Assembly: GCA_046330135.1 (NCBI GenBank)
Contig: JAXLTI010000003.1
Span: forward strand, 682,001-746,000
Origin: CAYYFX01 sp046330135
GTDB taxonomy: Bacteria > ARS69
Direction: 5' to 3'
DNA: 64,000 nt
Part shown: positions 28,574 to 37,461 of the stretch, piece after piece
Layout of the letters: each line of letters opens with the position of its first letter
Position numbering within the stretch: the stretch's first letter is position 1
Notes under the pieces: model-generated
Seen by the model: only the letters and a program-made list of their open reading frames with translations
The model's database searches: none
Told to the model about the DNA's origin: nothing
Made by a program: the position numbers and the translations under genes

Positions 28574-30085
28574 GTGTTCGACAAGGTGCTCATCGCGAAT
28601 CGCGGGGAGATCGCGGTGCGCGTCATTCGCGCCCTGCGCGAGATGCGGATCCCCTCCTGCGCCGTCTACTCCGAGGCGGACCGCAAGGCGCTCCACGTGC
28701 TCCTCGCGGACGAAGCGGTCGGCATCGGGCCGGCGCCGGCCGCGGAGAGCTATCTCTCCATCCCCCGCATCCTCGCCGCGGCGAAGCAGGTGGGCGCGTC
28801 CGCGATCCACCCGGGCTACGGCTTCCTCTCGGAGAACGACCGGTTCGCCGACGCGTGCGAGGAAGCCGGCGTGAAGTTCATCGGCCCGCCCGGCTCGGCG
28901 ATCCGCGCGATGGGGGACAAGGCGCAGGCGAAGCGGACCGTGGCCGCCGCCGGCGTGCCGGTGGTGCCGGGCAGCGTGGACCCGGTCGGCGACGCGGAGG
29001 CGAAGCGGATCGCGAAGGAGATCGGCTACCCGATCCTCCTGAAGGCCGCGAAGGGCGGCGGCGGGAAGGGCATGCGCGCGGTGCGCGCGGACTCCGAGAT
29101 GGACGCGGCGCTGCGGCTGACCCGCGGGGAGTCCCTCTCGGCGTTCGCGTCCGACGACCTGCTCGTGGAGAAGCTCGTGGAGAGCCCGCGCCACGTGGAG
29201 GCGCAGGTGCTCGCGGACGCGCACGGCCGCACGATCTTCGTGGGCGAGCGCGAGTGCTCCGTGCAGCGACGTCACCAGAAGGTCGTGGAGGAGGCGCCGA
29301 GCCCGTCGCTCGGCGCGGCCCGGCGCGCGGAGTTCGGTCGCGTGGCCGCCCGGGCGGCGGCGTCCGTGGGCTACGTGAACGCCGGCACCGTGGAGTTCCT
29401 CCTCGCGCCCGACGGCTCGTACTACTTCCTCGAGATGAACACGCGCCTCCAGGTGGAGCACCCGGTCACCGAGGAGACCACCGGCATCGACCTCGTGAAG
29501 CAGCAGATCCGCATCGCCGCCGGCGAGAAGCTCGCGCTCGGGGACGCGCCGGAGCCGCGCGGCCACGCCATCGAGACGCGCATCTACGCCGAGGACGCCG
29601 CGCACGGCTTCCTCCCCTCCGTGGGCACGATCCGCTTCCTCCGCATGCCCTCCGGCCCCGGCATCCGGAACGACACCGGCGTGTACGCCGGCTTCGACGT
29701 GCCCATCCACTACGACCCGATGCTCGGGAAGCTCATCACGCGCGGCAACGATCGCGAGGAAGCGCGCGAGCGCATGAACGCGGCGCTCTACGTCTACCGG
29801 ATCGAGGGGCCCACCACGAACATTCCCTTCCTCCGCTGGATCGTCAATCACGCGGACTTCGTGGAGAACCGCGTGGACACGCGCTGGCTCGAGCGCGTCC
29901 AGTCCACGTGGCGCCCGCTGGGGCGCGGCCTCGGCCAGCGCGACGACGTGGCCACGATCGCCGCCGTGCTCTTCGCGCATCGCGCGGCGGCGCGCGGGGG
30001 CGTGGTGGACGCGAGCGCGGACGGCGGCGGCCTCTCCGCCTGGGTGCGCGCCGGACGCGCACGGACGCTCGGAGGCCGGCGATGA
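28574..30085 (+). CDS. accC: Biotin carboxylase subunit of acyl-CoA carboxylase
   Basis: The GTG at 28574 has GGAGG six bases upstream. The 503-residue protein shows the N-terminal FDKVLIANRGEIAVRV, an ATP-grasp loop GGGGKGMR, and the catalytic region VERECSVQRRHQKVVEEAPS-like and EMNTRLQVEHPVTEETTGIDLV. The C-terminus lacks a biotin domain, which is supplied by the next gene. It carboxylates biotin using ATP and bicarbonate. The stop overlaps the BCCP start by four bases. Confidence 0.94.
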   Translation: MFDKVLIANRGEIAVRVIRALREMRIPSCAVYSEADRKALHVLLADEAVGIGPAPAAESYLSIPRILAAAKQVGASAIHPGYGFLSENDRFADACEEAGVKFIGPPGSAIRAMGDKAQAKRTVAAAGVPVVPGSVDPVGDAEAKRIAKEIGYPILLKAAKGGGGKGMRAVRADSEMDAALRLTRGESLSAFASDDLLVEKLVESPRHVEAQVLADAHGRTIFVGERECSVQRRHQKVVEEAPSPSLGAARRAEFGRVAARAAASVGYVNAGTVEFLLAPDGSYYFLEMNTRLQVEHPVTEETTGIDLVKQQIRIAAGEKLALGDAPEPRGHAIETRIYAEDAAHGFLPSVGTIRFLRMPSGPGIRNDTGVYAGFDVPIHYDPMLGKLITRGNDREEARERMNAALYVYRIEGPTTNIPFLRWIVNHADFVENRVDTRWLERVQSTWRPLGRGLGQRDDVATIAAVLFAHRAAARGGVVDASADGGGLSAWVRAGRARTLGGRR

Positions 30086-30609
30086 GCGGCGTGGCTCTCC
30101 GCTACTATGTGACGATCCGCGGCGAGGAGCGGTTCGTGGATCTCGTGGAGGGCGCGGAAGGAAGGCCCTCGGTCACGCTGGACGGCCGCCCGGTGGAGGC
30201 CGACCTCGTGGAGCTCCACGGCTCCACGCTGCACTCCCTCCTCCTGAACGGGCACAGCCGCGAGATGGTGATCGACAAGGAGGGCGACCGCGTCACGGTC
30301 TGGCTGGACGGCGAGAGGATCGAGACGATCGTGCGCGACGAGGTCTCGCGCGCCATCGCCGCCGTCATCAAGCCGCCCGTGGCCGGGCCCAGCGCCATCG
30401 AGGCGCCGATGCCGGGCGTGGTGGTCTCGGTGCCGGTGAAGGTGGGCGACGTGGTCGAGCCGGGCCAGCCCATCGTCGTCGTCGAAGCGATGAAGATGCA
30501 GAACGAGCTGCTCGCGGAGACCGCCGGCGTGGTGACGAGCATCGAGGTCAAGGCCGGCCAGACCGTGGATCGTGGCGCGGTGCTGGTGAAGCTCGAGGCG
30601 AAGAAATGA
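30082..30609 (+). CDS. Biotin carboxyl carrier subunit of acyl-CoA carboxylase
   Basis: The 175-residue protein has an N-terminal beta domain resembling the BT linker region of propionyl-CoA carboxylases (residues 8-90). The C-terminal biotinyl domain has the target Lys138 in VEAMKMQNE. It carries carboxybiotin between the biotin carboxylase and the carboxyltransferase. Four-base overlaps at both ends (with accC and the epimerase) show a tightly coupled operon. Confidence 0.9.
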   Translation: MSGVALRYYVTIRGEERFVDLVEGAEGRPSVTLDGRPVEADLVELHGSTLHSLLLNGHSREMVIDKEGDRVTVWLDGERIETIVRDEVSRAIAAVIKPPVAGPSAIEAPMPGVVVSVPVKVGDVVEPGQPIVVVEAMKMQNELLAETAGVVTSIEVKAGQTVDRGAVLVKLEAKK

Positions 30610-31013
30610 GCGGGCGCTACCGCGGCATCGATCACGTGGGAATCGCCGTGCCGGACGTCGCGGCTGCGCGTCGCGTCTTCGAGGGTCTGCTCGGGATGCG
30701 GGTCGTGGCGGAGGAAGACGTGCCCGAGCAGCGCGTCCGCGTCCTGAAGCTCGACGCAGGCGGCGGCGATCTCGAGCTGCTGCAGGCCACCGATCCCGAA
30801 GCTCCCGTCGCGAAGTTCGTCGCGAAGCGCGGCGCGGCCATCCACCACGTGACCGTGCGCGTGCAGGACCTCGCGGCCACGCTGGAGCAGCTCGCGGCGG
30901 CGGGCGTGGACCTCATCGATCGGACGCCGCGGATCGGCGCCGGCGGCGTGAAGATCGCGTTCCTCCACCCGCGGTCCACCGCGGGCATCCTGATCGAGCT
31001 CTGCGAGGGGTGA
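30606..31013 (+). CDS. mce: Methylmalonyl-CoA epimerase
   Basis: The 135-residue vicinal-oxygen-chelate protein begins IDHVGIAVPDVAAA. It has the paired metal-binding betaalphabeta modules: His in IDHVGIAV, Glu/Gln in LELLQAT, His in IHHVTVRV and Glu in GILIELCEG. It converts (S)- to (R)-methylmalonyl-CoA, linking the carboxylase upstream with the B12 mutase encoded at 43.9-47.3 kb. Confidence 0.92.
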   Translation: MSGRYRGIDHVGIAVPDVAAARRVFEGLLGMRVVAEEDVPEQRVRVLKLDAGGGDLELLQATDPEAPVAKFVAKRGAAIHHVTVRVQDLAATLEQLAAAGVDLIDRTPRIGAGGVKIAFLHPRSTAGILIELCEG

Positions 31014-31017
31014 CGCC

Positions 31018-32145
31018 ATGAGAACCGGGACGAGCGGGGCCGCCGACGTCGAGCGGAGGATTCGCGGGCTGCAGTGCCTCGTCGGCAACACGCCGCTCCT
31101 CGCCCTCGAGCTGGCGTGGCGCGGCGAGAGTCGAGTGCTCTACGCGAAGGCCGAGTACCTCAACATGACGGGCAGCATCAAGGACCGGATGGCCCTGCAC
31201 ATCCTCCGGCGCGCGTACGAGCGCGGCGCCCTCCGGCCCGGGGACAGGATCGTCGAGGCCACGAGCGGGAACACGGGCATCGCGTTCGCGGGCGTGGGCC
31301 GCGCGCTGGGCCATCCCGTGACCATCTTCATGCCCGACTGGATGAGCCGCGAGCGCATCGACCTGATCCGCAGCCTCGGGGCGGACATACGGCTCGTGAG
31401 CCGCGACGAGGGCGGCTTCGTCGGGGCGATCGAGCGCGCCGAGCAGCTCGCGCGCTCCACGGAGGGAGCGTTCCTCCCGCGGCAGTTCTCGAACGTCGAC
31501 AACTCCGAAGCGCACTACGAGGCGACCGGCCCGGAGATCTGGTGGCAGCTCCGGTTCCACGGCCGCTTCCCGGATGCGTTCGTGGCCGGGGTCGGGACCG
31601 GCGGAACGATCATGGGGGCGGGCCGCTACCTCCGCGAGCAACGAGAGGAGCTCACGATCCATCCGCTCGAGCCGGCGAGCTCGCCGACCCTTCGCACCGG
31701 CTGCCACGTGGGGAAGCACCGCATCCAGGGGGTGTCGGACGAGTTCATCCCCCCGATCGTCGACCTCCCGTTCCTCGACGACATCGTGGACGTGGACGAC
31801 GGCGACGCGATCCTGATGGCGCAGAAGCTCGCCCGGAAGCTCGGCCTCGGCGTCGGAATCTCGTCGGGCGCGAATCTCCTCGGAGCGCTCAAGGTCCAGA
31901 ACGAGCTGAGCCCCGAAGCGGTCGTCGTCACCGTCTTCCCCGACGACAACAAGAAGTACCTCAGCACCGATCTGCTTCGCGACGAGCCGGTTCGCGACGG
32001 CTACCTCGCGCCGGACATCGAGCTGCTCGCCTTCCACGGCTACAAGCGCGTGTGCCAGACCTGTTGCGACCCGCAGGAACGCGGGGAGACGCCGCTCGGG
32101 CTCCTCGAGGCGGGGACCCTGCCCCCCTGCCCGCGCCGGCCGTAA
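31018..32145 (+). CDS. Cysteine synthase-like PLP enzyme with Cys-rich tail
   Basis: The 375-residue protein is a fold-type II PLP enzyme of the cysteine synthase/cystathionine beta-synthase group: LVGNTPLL, PLP Lys55 in MTGSIKDR, phosphate-cupping TSGNTGIA and GVGTGGT, and SSGANLLGALK. The family normally ends near residue 310-330. Here a further 45-residue tail contains CQTCCDP and another Cys in PPCP, possibly a metal or redox site. It is the last gene of the propionyl-CoA operon, four bases after mce. The link to sulfur metabolism is unclear, since no serine acetyltransferase is near. Confidence 0.82.
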   Translation: MRTGTSGAADVERRIRGLQCLVGNTPLLALELAWRGESRVLYAKAEYLNMTGSIKDRMALHILRRAYERGALRPGDRIVEATSGNTGIAFAGVGRALGHPVTIFMPDWMSRERIDLIRSLGADIRLVSRDEGGFVGAIERAEQLARSTEGAFLPRQFSNVDNSEAHYEATGPEIWWQLRFHGRFPDAFVAGVGTGGTIMGAGRYLREQREELTIHPLEPASSPTLRTGCHVGKHRIQGVSDEFIPPIVDLPFLDDIVDVDDGDAILMAQKLARKLGLGVGISSGANLLGALKVQNELSPEAVVVTVFPDDNKKYLSTDLLRDEPVRDGYLAPDIELLAFHGYKRVCQTCCDPQERGETPLGLLEAGTLPPCPRRP

Positions 32146-32201
32146 CCCCACCGACGGGCGCCGGCCTTGCGCGCGCGCGCCGGCCCCTGCCAGAATGCCG
32201 C

Positions 32202-32777
32202 ATGAGCTCGCCCGGGGAAGTCACGGTCTGGCTGCATCTCCTGCGCGACGGCGACGCCGCCGCCCTCGATCAAGTCGTCGCCGCTCTGTACGACGAGCTG
32301 CGCGTGGTCGCGCGGGCGCGGCTCCGCGCCGAGCGACCCGACCACACGCTGAGCCCCACGGCGCTCGTCAACGAGGTCTACCTCCGCCTCCTCGGACAGC
32401 GCCGCATCGACGCGAGCGGGCGCACCGAGTTCTTCGCGGTGGCGGCGCGCACGATGCGGCGCGTGCTGGTGGATGCCGCGCGAACCCGCAAGCGCCTGAA
32501 GCGGGGCGGCGACCAGGAGCGCGTCCCCTTGGAGGACGTGGACGCGGCGCTCTCGATCCGCGAGGCGGACGAGCTGCTGGCGCTGGAAGCCGCGCTGAAC
32601 CGGCTCGCCGCCGAAGATCCGCGCGCCGCCGAGGTCGTGGAGAAGCGCTTCTTCGCCGGGCTGACCCTCGAGGAGACGGCGGCCTCCCTCGGAGTGTCCG
32701 CCAAGACCATCCAGAGGGACTGGCTCGCGGCGCGCGCCTGGCTGCGCAAGGAGGTCGCGCGCGAGCTGGAAGCGTGA
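32202..32777 (+). CDS. ECF-type RNA polymerase sigma factor
   Basis: The 191-residue protein has a sigma-70 region 2 (EVTVWLHLLRDGDAAALDQVVAALYDELRVVARARL), a linker with SPTALVNEVYLRLL, and region 4 (DPRAAEVVEKRFFAGLTLEETAASLGVSAKTIQRDW). This matches the ECF subgroup often annotated sigma-70 ECF TIGR02999. Members of this subgroup are typically encoded beside Ser/Thr kinases, as here (122 bases upstream of one), and usually lack a classical anti-sigma factor. Its own transcript may be nearly leaderless, as CAGAAT lies 6 bases before the ATG. Confidence 0.9.
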   Translation: MSSPGEVTVWLHLLRDGDAAALDQVVAALYDELRVVARARLRAERPDHTLSPTALVNEVYLRLLGQRRIDASGRTEFFAVAARTMRRVLVDAARTRKRLKRGGDQERVPLEDVDAALSIREADELLALEAALNRLAAEDPRAAEVVEKRFFAGLTLEETAASLGVSAKTIQRDWLAARAWLRKEVARELEA

Positions 32778-32899
32778 GGTCCCGCGCTCGGCCGCGTCCT
32801 CTTTCCGCCGCAGACGTCGCGACGTAGCTCGGGAGGCCGGACCCTTCCGGGGAATCCGACCCCCTCGCCGAGGAACCCGACCGCCGCCCCAAGGAGACC

Positions 32900-35617
32900 G
32901 TGGCCGACACGAGCTGGCCCAGGATCAAGCAGGTCTTCCTCGACGCCCTCGACCGGCCCGCGGCCGAGCGCGCAGCCTTCCTGCGCGCCGCGGTCGGCGA
33001 CGACGCGGCCGCGCTCGGCGAGCTGGAGGAGATGCTCGCGGCCCACGAGGACACGGGCTCGCTCGAGATCGAGCGGAAGCTCGCGGCGGCCGCCGCCGCT
33101 CCCCTGGAGGGCGCGGCGCGCGAGGGCGATCGCCTGGGGCCCTGGCGGCTGCTTCGCCGCCTCGGCGAAGGCGGCATGGGCGAGGTCTGGCTCGGCGAGC
33201 GCGCGGACGGGCAGTTCGAGCAACGCGTCGCGGTCAAGCTGGTCCGCCACGGCTACCACGCCGCCGAGATGATCTCCCGCTTCTCCCGCGAGCGACGCAT
33301 CCTCGCGCGGCTCGAGCACCCGAACATCGCGCGGCTCCTCGACGGAGGCGTGGCGCCGGACGGGCGCCCGTACCTCGTGATGGAGTACGTGGACGGCGCG
33401 CCGATCACGCGCTGGTGCGCCGCGCGCGGCCTCGACGTCCGCGCGCGCGTCGCGCTCTTCCTCACCGTCTGCGACGCCGTCTCCTTCGCCCACGCGCGGC
33501 TCGTGGTGCACCGGGACCTGAAGCCGGCGAACATCCTGGTGGGCGAGGACGGGCGGCCGAAGCTCCTGGACTTCGGCATCGCGAAGCTCCTGGAGAGCGA
33601 TCCGGACGAGGACGAGGCCGCCGCCACGCGGCCGATCGATCGCGTGCTGACGCCGGAGCACGCCGCTCCCGAGCAGCTCCGCGGCGAAGCGGTCTCCGCC
33701 GCCACCGACGTGTGGGGCCTCGGCGTCCTCCTGTACGAGCTGCTGACCGGCGAGCGGCCCTATCGCTTCCCGACGCGCTCGCCCACCGAGATCGAGCGCA
33801 TCCTCGCCGAGCGCAACGCGCCTCCGCCGAGCGCGGCGGTGGCGGCCGGCTCGCTCCGCAAGACGCTGCGCGGCGATCTCGACGCCGTGGCGCTCTCCGC
33901 GCTGCGCAAGAGCGTCGCGGAGAGGTACCCGTCGGCGCGCGAGCTCGCGGAGGACCTCGAGTGCTGGCTCCACGGGCGCCCCGTGCACGCGGTGCGCCCC
34001 TCCTTCGCCTACCGCGCGCGCAAGTTCGTGCGGCGGCATCTCGTTCCCGTCGTGTCCGGCGTCGCGCTCGCAACCCTCCTCGTGGCGTTCGCGGTCTCGA
34101 GCCGGCTCCAGTCCCGGCGCGTCGCCGTGGAGCGCGATCGCGCCCGGGCGGAGCAGGCGAAGGCGGAGCGCGCCGTGGACATGCTGGTGGGCATCTTCCA
34201 GTCCTCGAACCCCACGGTCACGCCCGGCGCCGACACGTTGCGCGTGAGCGATCTCCTCGACCGGACGGAAGGCCAGGTGGACGCCCTGAGCGACCAGCCG
34301 GATCTCCAGTCGCGGCTTTGGCAGGTTCTCGCGGGCGTGAGCTTCGTCCGGAGCCGCCCGGCCCACGCCCGCGAGCTGTTCGAGCGAGCGCTGGACGCGA
34401 GACGCCGCGCGGGCGAGGGCGACGATCTCGAGAGCGCGCACATCCAGCACGTGCTCGCGCGCATCACGCTCACCGAGAAGGGCCGCAAGGCCGCGGTGCC
34501 TCTCTTCCGCGACTCGCTCGTGCGTCTGCGACGCCTGACCGGAGACCACAGCGTCGACGTGGGGGTCGCGCTCCAGGATCTCGGGGGAACGGTCGACGAC
34601 GATGCGGAAGCGATTCGTCTGCTCGACGAGTCCCTGGCCGTCCGGCGGAGCCTCGTCCCCCCGGACACCACGGGAGTGGCCGCGACCTTGAACGCGCTCG
34701 CCGTGCGGCAATGGAACGCGCACGACCTCGAGGCGGCCGATTCGCTCTTCACGCAGTCCCTGGCGATCCTCTCCTCGCAGCTGCCCGCCGACCACCCGAA
34801 CGTCATGGCGCTGCGGAACAACTTGGCCGCGGTGTCGGCTCAGCACGGCGACTTCGCCAAGGCGGAGCGCATGCAGCGGGAGCTGCTCGCGGATCGCCGG
34901 CGCACCTTCGGCGACAGCTCGATCGACGCCGCGGAGAGCCGCCAGGCGCTGGGCGTGGCGCTCGCGAGCCAGGGCCGCTTCACCGAGTCCCGGGAAGCGC
35001 TCTCCGAAGCGTACCGGGTCCTCGAGAAGTGTCTGGGCCGGGCCAACGACGAGGTTGCGGCCGCGGCTCAGGATCTCGCACGAGCGTACGTGCTCGAGGG
35101 GAACGCGAGTCGCGGCGCCGAGGTCCTGAGCGAGGCCCTCGCGATCGCCTCGCGCGCGCACGGGGCGGACTCGCCGGAGGCGGCCACCTTCGCGTCGGCG
35201 CACGCCGTGGCCCTGGCCGAGGCGGGGAATCCGGAGCCCGCGGTGGCGGAAGCCCGCCGGGCCTTGGCCACGCTCGAGCGCTCGACCGGGACGGAGCCGG
35301 GAAGCGCGGAATGGGCGCGCGGAAACCTCGGGCTCCTGCTCCTCGCGACCGGTCGCCCGGACGAGGCCGAGCCGCTGCTGCGCCGGGCCGAGCCGCCGGG
35401 AAGCGATACGAGCGTCGCCCACCGCGCCGTGGTGGCGGGCCTCCGCTGCGCGCTCGCCGCCTCGCTCGTGGGGCAGCGTCGCTTCGAAGAGGCACGGCCG
35501 CTCTTCGCGCAGAACCTGCCGGTGTTTCGCGCGTGGAGGAGCGGCGATCCGCTCCTCCGCACGGTCGTCGAGGGCGCGATGTCCACCCTGGACGCGGAAC
35601 GTCGCCATGGGGAGTGA
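32900..35617 (+). CDS. Membrane Ser/Thr protein kinase with TPR-like extracellular half
   Basis: The GTG at 32900 has AAGGAG upstream. The 905-residue protein has a short helical N-terminus. Its PknB-type kinase domain (about 78-345) carries the GEGGMGEV loop, VAVKL lysine, HRDLKPANI catalytic loop, DFGIAK and APEQL. One transmembrane helix lies near 378-397 (VPVVSGVALATLLVAFAV). The long helical C-terminal half (400-905) has tetratricopeptide-like repeats (LNALAVRQWNAHDLEAADSLF, LRNNLAAVSAQHGDFAKAERM). The topology implies a cytoplasmic kinase and an outside repeat domain that may bind a partner. It pairs with the ECF sigma gene just upstream, a known association. Confidence 0.9.
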   Translation: MADTSWPRIKQVFLDALDRPAAERAAFLRAAVGDDAAALGELEEMLAAHEDTGSLEIERKLAAAAAAPLEGAAREGDRLGPWRLLRRLGEGGMGEVWLGERADGQFEQRVAVKLVRHGYHAAEMISRFSRERRILARLEHPNIARLLDGGVAPDGRPYLVMEYVDGAPITRWCAARGLDVRARVALFLTVCDAVSFAHARLVVHRDLKPANILVGEDGRPKLLDFGIAKLLESDPDEDEAAATRPIDRVLTPEHAAPEQLRGEAVSAATDVWGLGVLLYELLTGERPYRFPTRSPTEIERILAERNAPPPSAAVAAGSLRKTLRGDLDAVALSALRKSVAERYPSARELAEDLECWLHGRPVHAVRPSFAYRARKFVRRHLVPVVSGVALATLLVAFAVSSRLQSRRVAVERDRARAEQAKAERAVDMLVGIFQSSNPTVTPGADTLRVSDLLDRTEGQVDALSDQPDLQSRLWQVLAGVSFVRSRPAHARELFERALDARRRAGEGDDLESAHIQHVLARITLTEKGRKAAVPLFRDSLVRLRRLTGDHSVDVGVALQDLGGTVDDDAEAIRLLDESLAVRRSLVPPDTTGVAATLNALAVRQWNAHDLEAADSLFTQSLAILSSQLPADHPNVMALRNNLAAVSAQHGDFAKAERMQRELLADRRRTFGDSSIDAAESRQALGVALASQGRFTESREALSEAYRVLEKCLGRANDEVAAAAQDLARAYVLEGNASRGAEVLSEALAIASRAHGADSPEAATFASAHAVALAEAGNPEPAVAEARRALATLERSTGTEPGSAEWARGNLGLLLLATGRPDEAEPLLRRAEPPGSDTSVAHRAVVAGLRCALAASLVGQRRFEEARPLFAQNLPVFRAWRSGDPLLRTVVEGAMSTLDAERRHGE

Positions 35618-35668
35618 CGTGCCGAACGGAGTTCCGTCCCGGCTCGGCCCTACCCATGGAGGATCGCC

Positions 35669-37318
35669 ATGTCGCTCGCCCCGCGGCCCCTCGCCGTCTT
35701 CCCCCTCGCTTCCGCCGTTCTGCTCGCGCTCGCGCTGAGCGCCTCCCCCTCCGCCGCCACGCCCGGGGACTTCCTCTGGAGTCGAGGCTGGGACGCCTCC
35801 GGCCACGCGGCGCTCGACGCGACCGGCGCCACGGGCACGGCCGGCACGTTCTTCGGCAGCATCAACCTCGGCGGCGGGAACATCCTCGCCGGCAACTTCG
35901 TCGGCGGCGACGTCTTCATCGCGCGCTACGGCCCGGCGGGCGGATTCGCGTGGGGCCGCACGTTCACGCCTACGATGAACGGCGTCGTCGTGCAGGCGGC
36001 CGCGGTGGATCCGGCGGGAGACCTCTACGTCGGAGGGAAGATCGTGACCGGAGGCATCAACTTCGGCGGCGGCGTGCTCGGCGGCGCCGGTCAGATGTGG
36101 ATCGTCAAGTTCGACCCCGCGGGGAACTTCCTCTGGAGCGACACCTACGGGCCGGGCGACATCGCCGACCTCTCGGCGAGCGCCGCAGGCGTGGCCGTCA
36201 CCGGAAACTTCAACGGAACGATCGACTTCGGCGGCGGCCCGATCGTCGCGGTCGGAGGGGCCGACGCCTTCGTCGCCGTCTTCGATCCGAACGGCGTTCA
36301 GCAATGGAGCGCGGGCTTCGGCGACGGAGCGAACCAGGCCGGCAAGTGCGTCGTGCTCTCCGCGACGGGCGGCGTGGGCCTCAGCGGAACGATGCAGGGC
36401 ACGGTGGACTTCGGCGGCGGCCCGCTCACGGCGGTCGCCACGGATCTCTTCCTCGCGCGCTTCAACGCCTCCGGCGCCCATGTTTTCAGCCGGGACATGC
36501 CCGGGGCGTTCGGGCCCGGTGCCGACATCGAGACCGACCTCGCCCTGAGCGGCGGCAACGTGGTCGCGCTGTGCGGCACGCTGTTCGGCCCCACGAACTT
36601 CGGCACAGGCTTCCTCCCCGTCCTGGGCGCGAGCGACGCGTTCCTCGTTCTCTACGACGCGTCCGGCAATCTCCTCTGGAGCAAGAGCTACGGCGGAGTG
36701 GGCGCCGACACGGGCCAGGGCGTGCAGTTCGACGCGGGCGGCAACGTCGTGCTGACCGGGAGCTTCGAGAACGCCATCAACTTCGGCGGCGGGGCGATCC
36801 CCGCGATCGGCGGCACCGACCTCTTCGTGGCCGGAGTGAGCGGAACGGGCGTGTACGTCTGGAGCCGCGGCTACGGTACGCCGAACCCGGACGACGTCTG
36901 CCGCGCCTCCACCGATCCGCTCGGCACCGTGCTGCTCTTCGGCGCCGCGGCGAACCTCATCAACTTCGGCGGCGGAAACCTCGCGGACGGGCAGTTCTAC
37001 GTCGCGCGGATCAAGGCGCTGAGCGCGCCGGTCGCCGCGCCGGTCGTGGCGAGCGCCGCCGCGGCGGTGCGGTGCGCCCCGAATCCGTTCCGAGACGCCA
37101 CGAGCCTCACCTTCGCGTCGCCGCGCGCCGCGGCCGGCCCGGTGACGATCCACGACGTCGCGGGCCGCTGCGTGCGCACGCTCCGCACCGACGGCGACGC
37201 GTCGCTCGTGTGGGACGGGCGCGACGCGCGGGGCCTGGCGGTCCCGGCCGGCGTCTACTACTGGCGCCTGGGCTCCGGCGCCGACACGCGCACGGGGAGC
37301 ATCGTCCGCGTTCGCTGA
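35669..37318 (+). CDS. Secreted beta-propeller-like repeat protein with FlgD-type sorting domain
   Basis: The start has ATGGAGGATC upstream. The 549-residue protein has a signal peptide (ending SPSAATPG). It carries at least seven repeats of about 55-60 residues with the core [IV]-[DN]-FGGG and D-x-F-[VI]-A-x-[FY]-x-x-x-G, like the SBBP-type propellers of secreted bacterial proteins. The C-terminal 80 residues are a FlgD-like Ig domain (CAPNPFRDATSLTF, VTIHDVAGRCVRTL, WDGRDARG, AGVYYWRL) acting as a secretion/sorting signal. It is 51 bases downstream of the kinase gene, so it may be an output or partner of the sigma/kinase pair. Confidence 0.78.
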   Translation: MSLAPRPLAVFPLASAVLLALALSASPSAATPGDFLWSRGWDASGHAALDATGATGTAGTFFGSINLGGGNILAGNFVGGDVFIARYGPAGGFAWGRTFTPTMNGVVVQAAAVDPAGDLYVGGKIVTGGINFGGGVLGGAGQMWIVKFDPAGNFLWSDTYGPGDIADLSASAAGVAVTGNFNGTIDFGGGPIVAVGGADAFVAVFDPNGVQQWSAGFGDGANQAGKCVVLSATGGVGLSGTMQGTVDFGGGPLTAVATDLFLARFNASGAHVFSRDMPGAFGPGADIETDLALSGGNVVALCGTLFGPTNFGTGFLPVLGASDAFLVLYDASGNLLWSKSYGGVGADTGQGVQFDAGGNVVLTGSFENAINFGGGAIPAIGGTDLFVAGVSGTGVYVWSRGYGTPNPDDVCRASTDPLGTVLLFGAAANLINFGGGNLADGQFYVARIKALSAPVAAPVVASAAAAVRCAPNPFRDATSLTFASPRAAAGPVTIHDVAGRCVRTLRTDGDASLVWDGRDARGLAVPAGVYYWRLGSGADTRTGSIVRVR

Positions 37319-37384
37319 GATCCGGTCGGCACGAGCGGCGAAGGGACGAAGCGACGCCGCCGCGCCGCCGACGAAGCGAGGGCA

Positions 37385-37413
37385 CGGCCGGGCGGAGCGC
37401 CTCCGCCCGGCCG
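37385..37413. terminator. Strong GC hairpin after the repeat protein
   Basis: A 13-base-pair perfect stem (CGGCCGGGCGGAG and its complement) closes a CGC triloop. It lies 67 bases after the stop codon and before the cobalamin-binding protein gene. There is no U tract. Confidence 0.6.
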
Positions 37414-37461
37414 CTCGCCTGCAGCCTACCGGACCACCCACGCGTCCCTTATCCTGGGACC

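Noticed and set aside
32378..37441. A 1687-codon open frame on the minus strand opposite the sigma factor, kinase and propeller genes
   Set aside because: It lies antisense to three well supported genes, has an Arg/Glu/Ala/Val/His-biased composition typical of antisense frames in GC-rich DNA, and shows no domain.
37319..37461. Cobalamin riboswitch upstream of the BtuF-like gene or mutases
   Set aside because: The gap is only 143 bases, mostly a terminator hairpin, and no B12-box sequence was seen there or before icmF.
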